Origin: Gammaproteobacteria bacterium | GTDB taxonomy: Bacteria; Pseudomonadota; Gammaproteobacteria; Steroidobacterales; Steroidobacteraceae | Length of the DNA stretch: 64,000 bases | NCBI GenBank assembly: GCA_021773365.1 | Contig: JAJFKF010000145.1 | Coordinates: 24,290 to 88,289 of the forward strand | Reading direction: 5' to 3' | Shown here: positions 9,801 to 17,589 of the stretch, piece by piece | Numbering within the stretch: the first letter of the stretch is position 1 | Layout: each line of letters opens with the position of its first letter | Made by a program: the position numbers and the translations under genes | Notes under the pieces: generated by a model | The model's input: the letters and a program-made list of their open reading frames with translations, nothing else | Told to the model about the DNA's origin: nothing | The model's database searches: none

Positions 9801-10103
9801 ATCAATGAACTTGAAAGCCAGGGCGGTATTGGCCAGCAGCTGTTGTAGCGCATCCTGCGCGGTATAGGTTCCGACCAGCCGGGGCGCGGTGATGTCCCTG
9901 GCCACTGCATCGGCCCGCACCAGCAGCTGCAATCCTGCCTGTTCGGCAAAATCGTTCAGAGCCTGCTCCATCGGCTGCGCATCGATGTTGATCGTTACCG
10001 TCCGCTCAGCCGGTGGCGCGGCCAAAACTACCGAAACCGGCAGGCTGATGCTGCAAAGCAATCCCACTAACGCCGCCATCACGCTGCTGCTGAAGATACT
10101 CAT
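6834..10103 (-). CDS. TonB-dependent receptor with STN signalling domain (TBDR2)
   Basis: A 1089-residue receptor of the same subfamily as TBDR1. A signal peptide (about 1-28) is followed by an STN domain at about 33-105 (DAQPMEQALNDFAEQAGLQ). Next come the MLVKGRRSANTDIRR segment, TEDDVQPYVV, LRGLGTDETLILVNGRR and IYGGGATGGVVNIILK. The barrel ends in LRRYSISVRKRF. The start at 10103 has GGGAG about 8 nt upstream and opens the signal peptide; an ATG 16 codons upstream lacks these features. Its 3' end overlaps fecR2 by 21 bp. It is divergent from sigma 3, with which it probably forms a regulatory unit. The substrate is unknown. Confidence 0.93.
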   Translation of the reverse strand: MSIFSSSVMAALVGLLCSISLPVSVVLAAPPAERTVTINIDAQPMEQALNDFAEQAGLQLLVRADAVARDITAPRLVGTYTAQDALQQLLANTALAFKFIDARTVAIRAAQPGSGAGSEETSAVRIAQPALRLAWKETTTATEDVQDGSRAETDAEQGIRGIPEMLVKGRRSANTDIRRTEDDVQPYVVFDAETINRSMAPNLEDFLKSRLPMNAVVGTNSQQADLPGNVSSIDLRGLGTDETLILVNGRRLPGVSYLNRGGAIGQADINGIPISAVERIEVLPSTASGIYGGGATGGVVNIILKSDFNTFEAGVTYDNTFDTDSGTRRLDLTGGFNLFVGMTNVLLTGSYSDGNGLAVGDRDFVNRGYKLYVKNTENDLTSGSTPLLGSTANINLRSGDTQLRLKDPNGGPSIPLGYRITHVPIGYEGVQSDGGAALLANAGSYNIELPRDVQGLAAGIVNNPTVTSLGANVRHQFGERLEGFLDLSWSTNQGHVQSASDTISYRLDPEDQGNPFDNRIRVTFPTPGLSIDKVFESENRVANAGLIARLPREWIGQAELSWSRSRTEGLDTSPFVNDLVLDPAVRAGTVDVFRDLNLFTPDFASGGYLLDSPNYLAGPFINTQTGATLRLAGPVYQLPGGAVVLSAFYEHREEEADEGSTQTASLEFDPDTFEQYYGNTILYYADRSREVDSLSLELNAPFISSGNARRFVHALEGQISVRYDDYQINGVETGAAILDVGDPFPDLDRRTASLSSSDYTLGFRYAPSEDIAFRASYGTGFLPPSVAQITPSMRVGNLFATDPKRGGLFSSTPNVTQISGGNPDLDPEESTSLSIGVVLTPRIVPGLRLSLDYTAIDKTDEISFVSSATLLANEDLAPGRVTRAELTQEDIDANYTGGVITAIDTSSINFARTSVRSFDVQIDYLFDTTHGSLRAYALASYLSDYITQFQPGAPLIDNAGHSTRLQWRGNAGLVFERDAWSLDWNMQYFDSYLFYPATLPAASIPFYIAEQGSDTIPRQIYHDLVGRLRLSDLVGLSSGIFANTDVQIGIRNIFNTSPPTLATFVPSGGYSFFGDPRLRRYSISVRKRF

Positions 10104-10165
10104 AATTGCTCCCCGTCGAGTGTATAGGCTCTCTGGCGGGTGTAGAGCCATCCACGCAGCTGTTC

Positions 10166-10221
10166 TGGGTAGTCAAACTACCCATATTCGCCTGCTGGAT
10201 CGCTCTATGATTCATGGGTAG
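10166..10221. promoter_or_regulatory. TGGGTAG inverted repeat and half-site between TBDR2 and sigma 3
   Basis: A perfect 7-bp inverted repeat, TGGGTAG-TCAAA-CTACCCA, lies at 10166-10184. A third copy of TGGGTAG occurs at 10215-10221. They sit in the 139-bp region between the divergent starts (10103 and 10243). The right arm of the first repeat gives ACTACCC-type sequence relative to TBDR2, matching motifs before TBDR1 and TBDR4. A regulator-binding site or a sigma-recognised promoter element are both possible. Confidence 0.55.
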
Positions 10222-10242
10222 AACTGACAGGCCGCTCAATCC

Positions 10243-10779
10243 ATGCAACCGTCCGGACCAAAACAGGCCCATGCCTGGGTCGCCGCCGTCTTCGAGAAAT
10301 ACCAGGGCGAGCTGCACCGCTTCCTGGTCCGCCGCCTGCGCACCGGCCAGGACAGCGCTGACCTGGCTCAGGAGGTATACCTGCGCCTGCTGCGGCTGGA
10401 GAAGAACGAGCTGGTGAACCAGCCGCAGGCCTATATCTACACCATCGCCTCGCACGTGGCCTCGCAATTCCGTCTGCGCGCCGAACGCGGCGGCGTGGTA
10501 TTCGATTCGGAGATCGCCAAGGCGGTGCTCGAGCGGCCCCGGCATGTGGCCACGGATGAACTGCTCGATCGTCTCGACTCCGAACGCCAGGTTGAACAGC
10601 TGCTGCAGCTGTTGCCGCCGACGCACCGGGCAGTGTTCGTGCTGTGCAAGCGCGACGGTCTGTCCTATGCCGAGATCGCGGCACAGCTGAGCCTGTCGGC
10701 ACACACCGTCAAGAAATACGTTCAGGAAGCGACTGTGCGCATCAGAACGCAGGCCTGGAGCCAGAAGGAGCGTCAATGA
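10243..10779 (+). CDS. FecI-like ECF sigma factor (module 3)
   Basis: A 178-residue ECF sigma factor. Region 2 shows LHRFLVRRLRTGQDSADLAQ, EVYLRLLRLEKNELV and PQAYIYTIASHVASQFR. Region 4 shows LPPTHRAVFVLCKRDGLS with the helix-turn-helix IAAQLSLSAHTVKKYV. It is most like the sigma factors of modules 4 and 5 (shared EVYLRLLRL and KRDGL). It overlaps fecR3 by an ATGA junction. It is divergent from TBDR2, the expected target of this sigma. Confidence 0.94.
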   Translation: MQPSGPKQAHAWVAAVFEKYQGELHRFLVRRLRTGQDSADLAQEVYLRLLRLEKNELVNQPQAYIYTIASHVASQFRLRAERGGVVFDSEIAKAVLERPRHVATDELLDRLDSERQVEQLLQLLPPTHRAVFVLCKRDGLSYAEIAAQLSLSAHTVKKYVQEATVRIRTQAWSQKERQ

Positions 10780-11816
10780 AACCGCATCGCCAGGAAGAGC
10801 TTGGCATCGTGCGGCAGGCCGCCGAATGGATCATCGTCCTCGAGGATGCCGGCGTCCGCGAGCAGGAGGCTTTCGCAGAATGGCTGCTGAAGTCGCCGTT
10901 GCACGTACAGGAGTTCCTCAATCAGACCGCCGTGCACAGGCTGTTCGACAATCTCGATCCGCAGCACCGGCTGGACGTCAAGGCCATGCTGAAGGGCTCG
11001 ACGGACAACGTGATCGAACTGCAACCGGTGCCTGAATCATCACTCGCAACAGGCGCTCCCGCATCCCGCGCAGCGCCACAGCCGGCACGCCGTTCACGGC
11101 GGCGCTGGATTCTCGCCGCCGCCGCCACGCTCGCAATGGCCATACCCGTCGCCGGCTGGCTGCTCATGCAGCAGGAACGGCCGCACTACATCACCGCCGT
11201 GGGCGAGCAGCGCATCGTCGAGCTCGATGACGGCTCATTGATGCATCTGAGTGCGCGGTCGCGTGCGCAGGTGCGCTTTGATACCCGGGCGCGCGAGATC
11301 CGCCTCTTGCAGGGCGAGGCGCTGTTCACCGTGCGACACGATGCGCAACGCCCGTTTCGCGTACGCGCCGGCGACACCGTCGTTCGCGCGCTCGGCACGC
11401 AGTTCAACGTAAATCGCCGCTCGCGCGATACCACAGTGGCGGTGATTGAAGGCACGGTGGAAGTCACGGAAGGATCTCGCGCACCCGCGCGGGTTGCGGC
11501 GGGGGAAACCATACAGGTTGGCGCAGCCGGCGTGATCGGCCGGGCGACCGTGGAGCCGGAACGCATGGCCGCCTGGCGGCAGCGGCGGCTGGTGTTTCAG
11601 TCCGATACGCTGGAAGACATGGCCGCGGAATTCAACCGCTACAACCGCACACCGATTATCCGCATCGAAGGCGACACCCTGCGCCAGCGCCGCTTCAGCG
11701 GCGTACTCGATGCAGACGATCCGCAGTCCCTGCTGCACCTGCTGGAGGAAGCCGACGATCTGACCACCGAAAGACGTGGCGAGGAGCTGTTGATTCGCGT
11801 GCGTGGGAGGTCATAG
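10776..11816 (+). CDS. FecR-family anti-sigma / signal transducer (module 3)
   Basis: A 346-residue FecR protein. The cytoplasmic domain is at about 8-60 (AAEWIIVLED...FAEWLLKSPLHVQEFL). One membrane helix lies at about 111-131. The periplasmic FecR domain opens with YITAVGEQRIVELDDGS and carries ALFTVRHDAQRPF and ALGTQFNVNRR. The C-terminus contains WRQRRLVFQSDTLEDMAAEF. The start was fixed by the 4-nt overlap with sigma 3. Downstream lie decayed receptor and fecR fragments instead of an intact convergent receptor. Confidence 0.94.
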   Translation: MKPHRQEELGIVRQAAEWIIVLEDAGVREQEAFAEWLLKSPLHVQEFLNQTAVHRLFDNLDPQHRLDVKAMLKGSTDNVIELQPVPESSLATGAPASRAAPQPARRSRRRWILAAAATLAMAIPVAGWLLMQQERPHYITAVGEQRIVELDDGSLMHLSARSRAQVRFDTRAREIRLLQGEALFTVRHDAQRPFRVRAGDTVVRALGTQFNVNRRSRDTTVAVIEGTVEVTEGSRAPARVAAGETIQVGAAGVIGRATVEPERMAAWRQRRLVFQSDTLEDMAAEFNRYNRTPIIRIEGDTLRQRRFSGVLDADDPQSLLHLLEEADDLTTERRGEELLIRVRGRS

Positions 11817-11828
11817 CACCAGGCCATC

Positions 11829-11926
11829 TCAAGAGTTTATACGGACCGAGATCGAATAGCGCCGAAGCGATAACGCACGAACAGATCATGATAGGCCTGG
11901 CTGGCGACTCCGCTCGAGCCCTGTGC
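11829..11926 (-). pseudogene. Fossil A: C-terminal scrap of a TonB receptor with internal deletion
   Basis: Read on the minus strand, this stretch encodes QGSSGVASQAYHDLFVRYRF. That matches the segment GSxxIPxQxYHDLxxRxxx about 50 residues before the end of every intact receptor here. It then jumps, with a frame change, to RRYSISVR followed by a stop, matching the receptor C-terminus. About 40 codons between these blocks, including the GDPRL stretch, are missing, and nothing remains upstream. It is the dead partner expected tail-to-tail with fecR3. Confidence 0.75.
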
Positions 11927-11992
11927 AACGATCCACAGGCGCTGGCCGACCTGACGGTCGGCCAGCGAGGCGCGGAGATCGTGATCCGGCTA
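11927..11992 (+). pseudogene. Fossil B: C-terminal scrap of a second fecR
   Basis: Plus-strand translation from 11927 reads NDPQALADLTVGQRGAEIVI. This aligns with the last residues of the intact FecR proteins (DDPESLALLL...GGEIVIR; DDPRSFADLL...EEIMIRL). Everything upstream is lost at the join with fossil A. The nucleotide layout at its 3' end copies the fecR2/TBDR2 overlap, so this was a separate module with the same tail-to-tail overlap. Confidence 0.7.
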
Positions 11993-12048
11993 GAACTGCT
12001 TGCGAATCGAGAGCGAGTAGCGCCGCAGGCGCGGGTCGCCATAACTAG
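11990..12048 (-). pseudogene. Fossil C: last 18 codons of a TonB receptor cut by the IS element
   Basis: Minus-strand translation gives SYGDPRLRRYSLSIRKQF and a stop, the exact terminal signature of the intact receptors (FGDPRLRRYSxSxRKRF). The reading frame is cut at 12048, where the insertion sequence begins. On the far side of the element no receptor sequence continues, so the remainder was deleted. Confidence 0.85.
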
Positions 12049-13521
12049 TCGTCCCTAAAAAATCATTTAAAGCCTTGGATATTAGGGAATTGTGTTCAGG
12101 CAATGCGGTCTTAAATTGCCAGACAAAGGCCGGTGAGGCCGCGAAAGCTGGTGATTTTAAATGCGTCCCAAAGAGCTTGAGAGCACCCCGCAGCCTGACC
12201 TGTTTCGGCTGAAACTTGAGAACCTGATCGATCTGCGCCACGAGCTTTGCCGCCTGGCCGGACAGATGGAATGGTCAGGGTTGTTGGAGGATTTTGGCGC
12301 GCTGTATTCGGAGAATGGCCGCCCGGGTATTCCCATCCGCCTGATGGCGGGCCTGCACTATCTGAAGCATGCCTTTGGGTTATCGGATGAGGCGGTGGTC
12401 AAAGGCTGGGTAGAGAATCCGTACTGGCAATATTTTTGCGGCGAGGAATATTTTCAGCATCGGCTGCCCATTGATCCATCACAGATGACGCGCTTTCGCG
12501 CGCGGCTTGGAGCGTCTGGCTGCGAGCGGCTGCTGAAGCTGACCATTGAAGCAGGTCTTGGTGCGAAAGCGGTCAAGTCGAGTAGCTTTACTGAAGTGAC
12601 GGTGGACACCACGGTACAGGAGAAAGCGGTGGCTTTTCCGACCGATGGGCGGCTCTATCACAAAGGCCGGGTGTGGCTGGTGCGCCTGGCCCGGCAATCG
12701 AATATTCCTTTACGGCAGAGCTATCTGCGCAAGGGCAAGCAAGCGCTGTTTATGCATCAGCGCTACGCTGCTGCGCGGCAGATGCGCCGCGCGCGGCGGG
12801 AATTAAGACGCCTGAAGGTGTATCTGGGCCGGGTACAGCGGGATGTGCAGCGCAAGCTGGAGGCTCAACCTGAGACGGTGCGCGCGCGTTTTGCTGAACC
12901 CCTGGCGCGAGTGCATCGCCTGCTCGCTCAGCAGCGGCATGACAGCAAGAAGCTCTACAGCCTGCGCGCCCCGGAAGTGGAATGCATCGCCAAAGGAAAG
13001 GCGCACAAGAAATACGAGTTTGGCGTGAAGGTCAGCTTGGCCGTGACCCAGCGCGATCATTTCATTGTTGGGGCCATGAGCTTGCCCGGCAATCCCTTCG
13101 ACGGTCACACGTTGGAACAGGCGCTGCATCAGGTTAAGCGCCTGACCGGAAAACGCCCCGAGAGATGTTTTGTTGATCGTGGCTACCGGGGGCACAAGGT
13201 GAAAAACACCCGGGTGTACATCGCCGAGCAGCGTCGCGGCATCAGCGCTTCCTTGCGTCGGGCGCTGAAGCGCCGCAATGCGATCGAGCCGGTTATCGGC
13301 CATGCCAAACATGATGGACTGATGGGGCGAAACTACCTGCTGGGCAAGAGCGGTGATGCCATCAACGCCATCCTGGCCGCCGCCGGGCACAACCTGCGCA
13401 TCATCCTTCGAAGGCTCAGGCTTTTTTGGCTCTCGATTATCTATGGCCTTTTCAACCCGCGGCCCTTACAGGCTCTCCAGCCGTCCTCGGCTTGAGCGGA
13501 AAACGGGTTTTTCAGGGTCGA
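12049..13521 (+). mobile_element. IS5-family insertion sequence (about 1.47 kb)
   Basis: Ends were located by imperfect terminal inverted repeats. The left end begins TCGTCCCTAAAAAATC, and the reverse complement of the right end begins TCGACCCTGAAAAACC. The flanking tetranucleotides are CTAG (12045-12048) and CTAA (13522-13525), of the YTAR type that IS5-family elements duplicate. They are not identical. The single transposase gene is intact. The element sits in the C-terminal codons of a decayed receptor gene. Confidence 0.8.
12161..13495 (+). CDS. IS5-family DDE transposase
   Basis: A 444-residue intact transposase. An N-terminal DUF772-type domain (IPIRLMAGLHYLKHAFGLSD) is followed by the catalytic core. 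The first Asp is in TEVTVDTTVQEKAV (about residue 149), the second in CFVDRGYRG, and the Glu in RRNAIEPVIGHAK, as in the IS4/IS5 DDE superfamily. A basic coiled region at about 195-260 separates the first two acidic residues. It fills the element, starting 112 bp from the left end and stopping 26 bp from the right end. With full catalytic residues it could still be mobile. Confidence 0.93.
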   Translation: MRPKELESTPQPDLFRLKLENLIDLRHELCRLAGQMEWSGLLEDFGALYSENGRPGIPIRLMAGLHYLKHAFGLSDEAVVKGWVENPYWQYFCGEEYFQHRLPIDPSQMTRFRARLGASGCERLLKLTIEAGLGAKAVKSSSFTEVTVDTTVQEKAVAFPTDGRLYHKGRVWLVRLARQSNIPLRQSYLRKGKQALFMHQRYAAARQMRRARRELRRLKVYLGRVQRDVQRKLEAQPETVRARFAEPLARVHRLLAQQRHDSKKLYSLRAPEVECIAKGKAHKKYEFGVKVSLAVTQRDHFIVGAMSLPGNPFDGHTLEQALHQVKRLTGKRPERCFVDRGYRGHKVKNTRVYIAEQRRGISASLRRALKRRNAIEPVIGHAKHDGLMGRNYLLGKSGDAINAILAAAGHNLRIILRRLRLFWLSIIYGLFNPRPLQALQPSSA

Positions 13522-13639
13522 CTAAATACCCCGGAAGTCTGACGTCAAGATTCCTGGGATCCAAACCCCATCGCCAGGGCAACATTGAACCCACTTCCCG
13601 TCCCTGACAAGCAGAGTCGTATCGTCAGTCGTGCCGCAC

Positions 13640-16600
13640 TCAAAATCGCCTGCGGAAAGATATCGAATAGCGCCGCAGGCGCGGATCACCGTGGCGGCTG
13701 TAGCTACCGGAATTGACCACCTGCGCGATGATCGGCGGAACAGTGTCCAGGACGTTCTGCACGGCGAACAGCAGCTCGGTATCCGCCAGCCAGCCGGGCA
13801 GCCCTCCTGTCCCCTGGCTAAAACGATAGCCGCCGAAAAGATCGTGATAGGTCTGGCTGGGAATGGATGCCGAGCCCTGCCAGAGCATGCGCTGTGCGCG
13901 CGAGGCGTCCGAAGCATCGGACTCGTACACCTGGTAGCTGTCGTAGTACTGCATGTTCCAGCCCAGCATCCAGCCGCCCCGCTCCCAGCTCAGCTCGGCA
14001 TTGCCACGCAACTTCAATGGACCACGGCTGTAGCCGACCCGCTCGTACTCGGGAGTGTCCTCCAGCACCTGCTGAATCAGATGCGGCTGGTAGGTGCCGA
14101 TCAGGCGCGCGCGGAAAGCACCGTAGGCGGTTTCCCAAGTGTAGTCAGCCTGCACGTCGAACGCTTCGAGCAGACTGTGCGCGATGTTAACCCGCCCGAA
14201 ATTCATCTCCAGAATGGGCCCGGCCTCGAAGCCCAGCATCTCGTCCTCCGGGGTCAACGGGCCGCGCACGATCCGCCCGGGAAAGGCTTCTTCCTGATTG
14301 AGAATTGTCTGCGCGTCCACGGAAGCAATCTCGTCTTGCTTGCGAATGCGAGTGTAGTCGATCGACACCCGCAATCCCGACAGGCTCCGGGGCGTGAAAA
14401 TCACCCCGGCCGACCAGCTCTTGGACAACTCGGCCGTGAGATCCAGGCTGCCGCTGCTGAGCCACCGGTCGACGAAGGTAATGAGCGAATTGCCCCGCTT
14501 CGGATCGGTATATCCGTAGAACGAGGGCACCGCCCCGCTGCGCTCGCTCGGTGAGAGTTCATTGACCGACGGCGGCAGGATGCCCTCCCCGTAGCTGGCG
14601 CGGAAGGCCAGGCTCTCGACCGGCCTGTACCGGAAGCCGAGGTTGTATTGACTGGCGGTCACTTCGTTTGTCAGGAAAGACACCTCTGGAAACGGTCCGT
14701 TGGGGGAATCCACCAGGATGGAGGTGAACACCGGGTGCGTGCGCGAGCTGGTCTTGTCATGTCGGTAGGAAAGCTGGACGTCGAAGCCCGCCACCGCGGG
14801 TCGGGCATTTCCGGCGGAGATAATGGGCGCGGTGATCTCCGCGTAGGCGCTGCGTGTCGTGACCCCCACCGGCGGACGATAGGTGAATCTTGGCGTCGCC
14901 AACGTAAAGTTGGCCTGAACGGAATCGGCCGTGTCTTCCTTGCGGCGTTCCACCAGCGTGGCCAGCATCACCGGTCCTGCCGGAAGCGTCCATACTGGCC
15001 CGGCAAAACGCAGCGTGGCATTGGAGGTTTCACCTCTGAGATCGTTGACGGCCCCGAAGGGCACATCCTGCGCCGCTATCAGCGAAACGATGTCCAGCGG
15101 ATACAGGTTCACGTCACGCAGAGCGTTCAGACTGCCGTCGTTGAGGGCGCCTTGCACGGTAGCGCGCGGAAGAAACGCGCTGGCAGTGTTGAACTGCGCC
15201 AGGCTCTGCGATTCATTCATCCGGTACTCGGCCTGCGCAGTCCAGTTGTGCGCCAGGCGCACGATCAGGCCGCCGCCGATCTGCCCGGTCAGCGATTTCG
15301 ACGGATGTCTGGACAAGCCCGTGCTGACGTCCGGATAGGGAAAGGAAACCGTCACTGCCTCGGTAAACGGGTTGGCCGGACCGACGGCGAGGGTGTAGGT
15401 GCCGGTCGTATTCCAGTACGTCGCGGCGCGGTTGTCGAACCGGCTCGCCTCCAGAAACCCCGTGATCCGGTCCGTGAAACGGTGGTTGACATTGACCGAC
15501 AGGGAGCGCCCCTCCGCGGCGCTCAGCAGCGCAAACTTGCGGCCCCGGTAGTCGTTTGGCAGTTCCAGGTTGAACTGCCCCGCGGTATCCAGAAAGGCCG
15601 CCCCGTCGTCACTGGCTGGCCCGGCATAGCCCGCCGGCACGGACGCATGATTGGCGCCCAACGGCTGGCCGCTTTCCACCAGTACCAGCTCGTTGCGGCT
15701 GACGCTCCTGATGTTGGTCTGGCTGCCGTAGGGCAGATCGTAGTAGGTGGCGAACGCATCCGGCGCATTGTCCATAACCAGCTGCTTGCTGCGTGCGGGA
15801 ATAAAATCGCGGTCACCAAAGGTCAGCGGCTGCGAGTCATGATAGCTGCCCATGAGCAGCACCTCGGTCCGCCCGCCGAACAGATTGAATCCACCGCTCA
15901 CCTCCAGCCGCCGCTGCGAACCCCCGCCGGCAAAGGTGCCGTCGAAACCCGCCGCAATCTCCATGCCGCTGTAGTCGCGCTTGAGGATGACGTTGACCAC
16001 TCCCCCGGTGGCCCCACCGCCGTAGATGCCACCAGCCGTGGATGGCAGGATTTCGATGCGCTCCACCGCGGACATGGGAATGCCGTTGATATCGGCCTGA
16101 TAGAGCTGGCCAATGCCGGGGACGCTGGGCATGCGCCGGCCGTTGACGAGGATCAACGTCTGATCGGCGCCCAGGCCGCGCAGGTCGACGGTGCTGCGCG
16201 CGCCGTCGACATTGCCGGTATCCTGCGAATGGCTCTCGTAGCTCTGATTCATCGGCAGGCGCCGGCGCAGGAAGTCCTCCAGGTTGGGCGAGTGGGCGCG
16301 CTTGATGTCCTCGGCATCCAGCACCACGTAGGGCTGCACATCGTCTTCCGTGCGGCGGATATCCACATTCGAAGTCCGCCGGTCGCGCACCAGGATCTCG
16401 GGAATGCCCCTGGCATCCACGGCGATGTCCATGCCCTCGCCCTGCGCGTCCTTCGTGGTTTCATCCCGCGCATCCGATCCGCTCGCCGCATCCGCAGTCA
16501 CCTGAGTCAGGCGAACCCTGCCGGCACCACCTGCGCGATCGTGCAGCACTGAACCGATACTGGAGGCCCGCGAGCCGCCACTGGCGGCCGGGCGAATCTC

Positions 16601-16903
16601 CACCGTCCGCTCATTGACGAAGTTGTACGCCAGCCCGCTATTGGCCAGCAGCTTCTTCAGCGCCGCACGCGGCGTCAACGCACCCACCACTGCCGGGGCG
16701 GTGAGCTCCGCCGGCATGACGTTCTCGACGTGGAACAGCAGCTGCAGCCCGGTCTGGGCGGCCAGTTCGTTCAGCGCATCGCTCATGGCCTGTGCGCGGA
16801 TATTGACGCTGATGGTCTTCTCCGCCGGCGGCTGAGCGCTCGCGGCAACGCACCATGTCAGGGCACTGATGCCCATCACCAGAATTCGTATACTTTTCTT
16901 CAC
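13640..16903 (-). CDS. TonB-dependent receptor with STN signalling domain (TBDR3)
   Basis: A 1087-residue receptor. A signal peptide (1 to about 23, ending AASAQ) precedes an STN domain at about 28-102 (RAQAMSDALNELAAQTGLQ). A linker follows, then ILVRDRRTSNVDIRR, TEDDVQPYVV, LRGLGADQTLILVNGRR and IYGGGATGGVVNVILK. The barrel ends in LRRYSISFRRRF. It lacks the usual Phe-Phe in the terminal GDPRLRR motif (SRHGDPRL) and is the most diverged of the array receptors in its linker. It is divergent from sigma 4. Its 3' end faces the insertion sequence across 118 bp. The substrate is unknown. Confidence 0.93.
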   Translation of the reverse strand: MKKSIRILVMGISALTWCVAASAQPPAEKTISVNIRAQAMSDALNELAAQTGLQLLFHVENVMPAELTAPAVVGALTPRAALKKLLANSGLAYNFVNERTVEIRPAASGGSRASSIGSVLHDRAGGAGRVRLTQVTADAASGSDARDETTKDAQGEGMDIAVDARGIPEILVRDRRTSNVDIRRTEDDVQPYVVLDAEDIKRAHSPNLEDFLRRRLPMNQSYESHSQDTGNVDGARSTVDLRGLGADQTLILVNGRRMPSVPGIGQLYQADINGIPMSAVERIEILPSTAGGIYGGGATGGVVNVILKRDYSGMEIAAGFDGTFAGGGSQRRLEVSGGFNLFGGRTEVLLMGSYHDSQPLTFGDRDFIPARSKQLVMDNAPDAFATYYDLPYGSQTNIRSVSRNELVLVESGQPLGANHASVPAGYAGPASDDGAAFLDTAGQFNLELPNDYRGRKFALLSAAEGRSLSVNVNHRFTDRITGFLEASRFDNRAATYWNTTGTYTLAVGPANPFTEAVTVSFPYPDVSTGLSRHPSKSLTGQIGGGLIVRLAHNWTAQAEYRMNESQSLAQFNTASAFLPRATVQGALNDGSLNALRDVNLYPLDIVSLIAAQDVPFGAVNDLRGETSNATLRFAGPVWTLPAGPVMLATLVERRKEDTADSVQANFTLATPRFTYRPPVGVTTRSAYAEITAPIISAGNARPAVAGFDVQLSYRHDKTSSRTHPVFTSILVDSPNGPFPEVSFLTNEVTASQYNLGFRYRPVESLAFRASYGEGILPPSVNELSPSERSGAVPSFYGYTDPKRGNSLITFVDRWLSSGSLDLTAELSKSWSAGVIFTPRSLSGLRVSIDYTRIRKQDEIASVDAQTILNQEEAFPGRIVRGPLTPEDEMLGFEAGPILEMNFGRVNIAHSLLEAFDVQADYTWETAYGAFRARLIGTYQPHLIQQVLEDTPEYERVGYSRGPLKLRGNAELSWERGGWMLGWNMQYYDSYQVYESDASDASRAQRMLWQGSASIPSQTYHDLFGGYRFSQGTGGLPGWLADTELLFAVQNVLDTVPPIIAQVVNSGSYSRHGDPRLRRYSISFRRRF

Positions 16904-16947
16904 TGCCGTATCCCCCGGATTTTCACGTTGCGGCCCATGGCCTCTGC

Positions 16948-17004
16948 GGGGATAGTTGGCCGCCCGGCGTAAGAGTCAGTAATCGGGAAAAAACCGTACT
17001 GACT
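16948..17004. promoter_or_regulatory. Inverted repeat between TBDR3 and sigma 4
   Basis: A perfect 8-bp inverted repeat with a 15-nt spacer, AGTCAGTA...TACTGACT, lies at 16974-17004. The two arms are spaced like the half-sites of a dimeric regulator. A GGGGATAGT motif at 16948-16956 (ACTATCCCC towards TBDR3) corresponds in position to the ACTACCC motifs of the other modules. Both are in the 129-bp region between divergent starts. Confidence 0.5.
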
Positions 17005-17032
17005 TTTACTGCCCCGGCCCAACCAGGTAATC

Positions 17033-17572
17033 GTGAGTCACTCTAACTCAAAGCCCTCCGGCGCGATCACGCAGTTCGTCGCCAGTACTTTCAGGCAGTA
17101 CGGCCTGGGATTGCACCGTTACCTCGAACGCCGCCTGCCCTCGCCGCAGGACGCCGACGACATGGCCCAGGAGGTCTACCTGCGCCTGCTGCGCCTGGGC
17201 GATACGGAGTTCGTGCGCGAGCCGCAGGCCTACCTGTACGGCGTGGCCTCCAATGTGGTGCGTGAATTTCGCATCCGTTCGGAGATCGAGCGTGGGCGGA
17301 TGACCTTCGATTCGCAGACCGCGGATGACGAGGTGGAGCGCGGCGTGGCGCTGCAGCCGGATGAACTTGCCGATCAATTGAACATCACGCGGCAGATGGA
17401 AAAGGCGCTGCTGCGGTTGCCGCCCATGCACCGCGCCATTCTGGTGCTGCTCAAGCGGGACGGATTGACCTATGACGAAGTGGCCGCACGCACCGGCCTT
17501 TCATGGTGGACAGTGGAAAAGTACTACCACCAGGCCAAGGTGCAGATGAAGACCATGCGCTGGGAACGATAG
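17033..17572 (+). CDS. FecI-like ECF sigma factor (module 4)
   Basis: A 179-residue ECF sigma factor with a GTG start preceded by AGGT. Region 2 shows LHRYLERRLPSPQDADDMAQ, EVYLRLLRLGD and PQAYLYGVASNVVREF. Region 4 shows LPPMHRAILVLLKRDGLT and the helix-turn-helix VAARTGLSWWTVEKYY. It is 17 bp upstream of its fecR instead of overlapping. It is divergent from TBDR3, its likely target. Confidence 0.93.
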   Translation: MSHSNSKPSGAITQFVASTFRQYGLGLHRYLERRLPSPQDADDMAQEVYLRLLRLGDTEFVREPQAYLYGVASNVVREFRIRSEIERGRMTFDSQTADDEVERGVALQPDELADQLNITRQMEKALLRLPPMHRAILVLLKRDGLTYDEVAARTGLSWWTVEKYYHQAKVQMKTMRWER

Positions 17573-17589
17573 GCCAGGAGCGATAGACG

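Noticed and set aside
13526..13639. Continuation of the receptor fossil to the right of the IS
   Set aside because: Translations of both strands show no receptor motifs; the short minus-strand frame there is an extension of an antisense frame of TBDR3.
14648..16552. 634-codon open frame on the plus strand
   Set aside because: It is the antisense of TBDR3, with no ribosome-binding site, and the composition (His/Arg/Gly-rich) is typical of a high-GC shadow frame.
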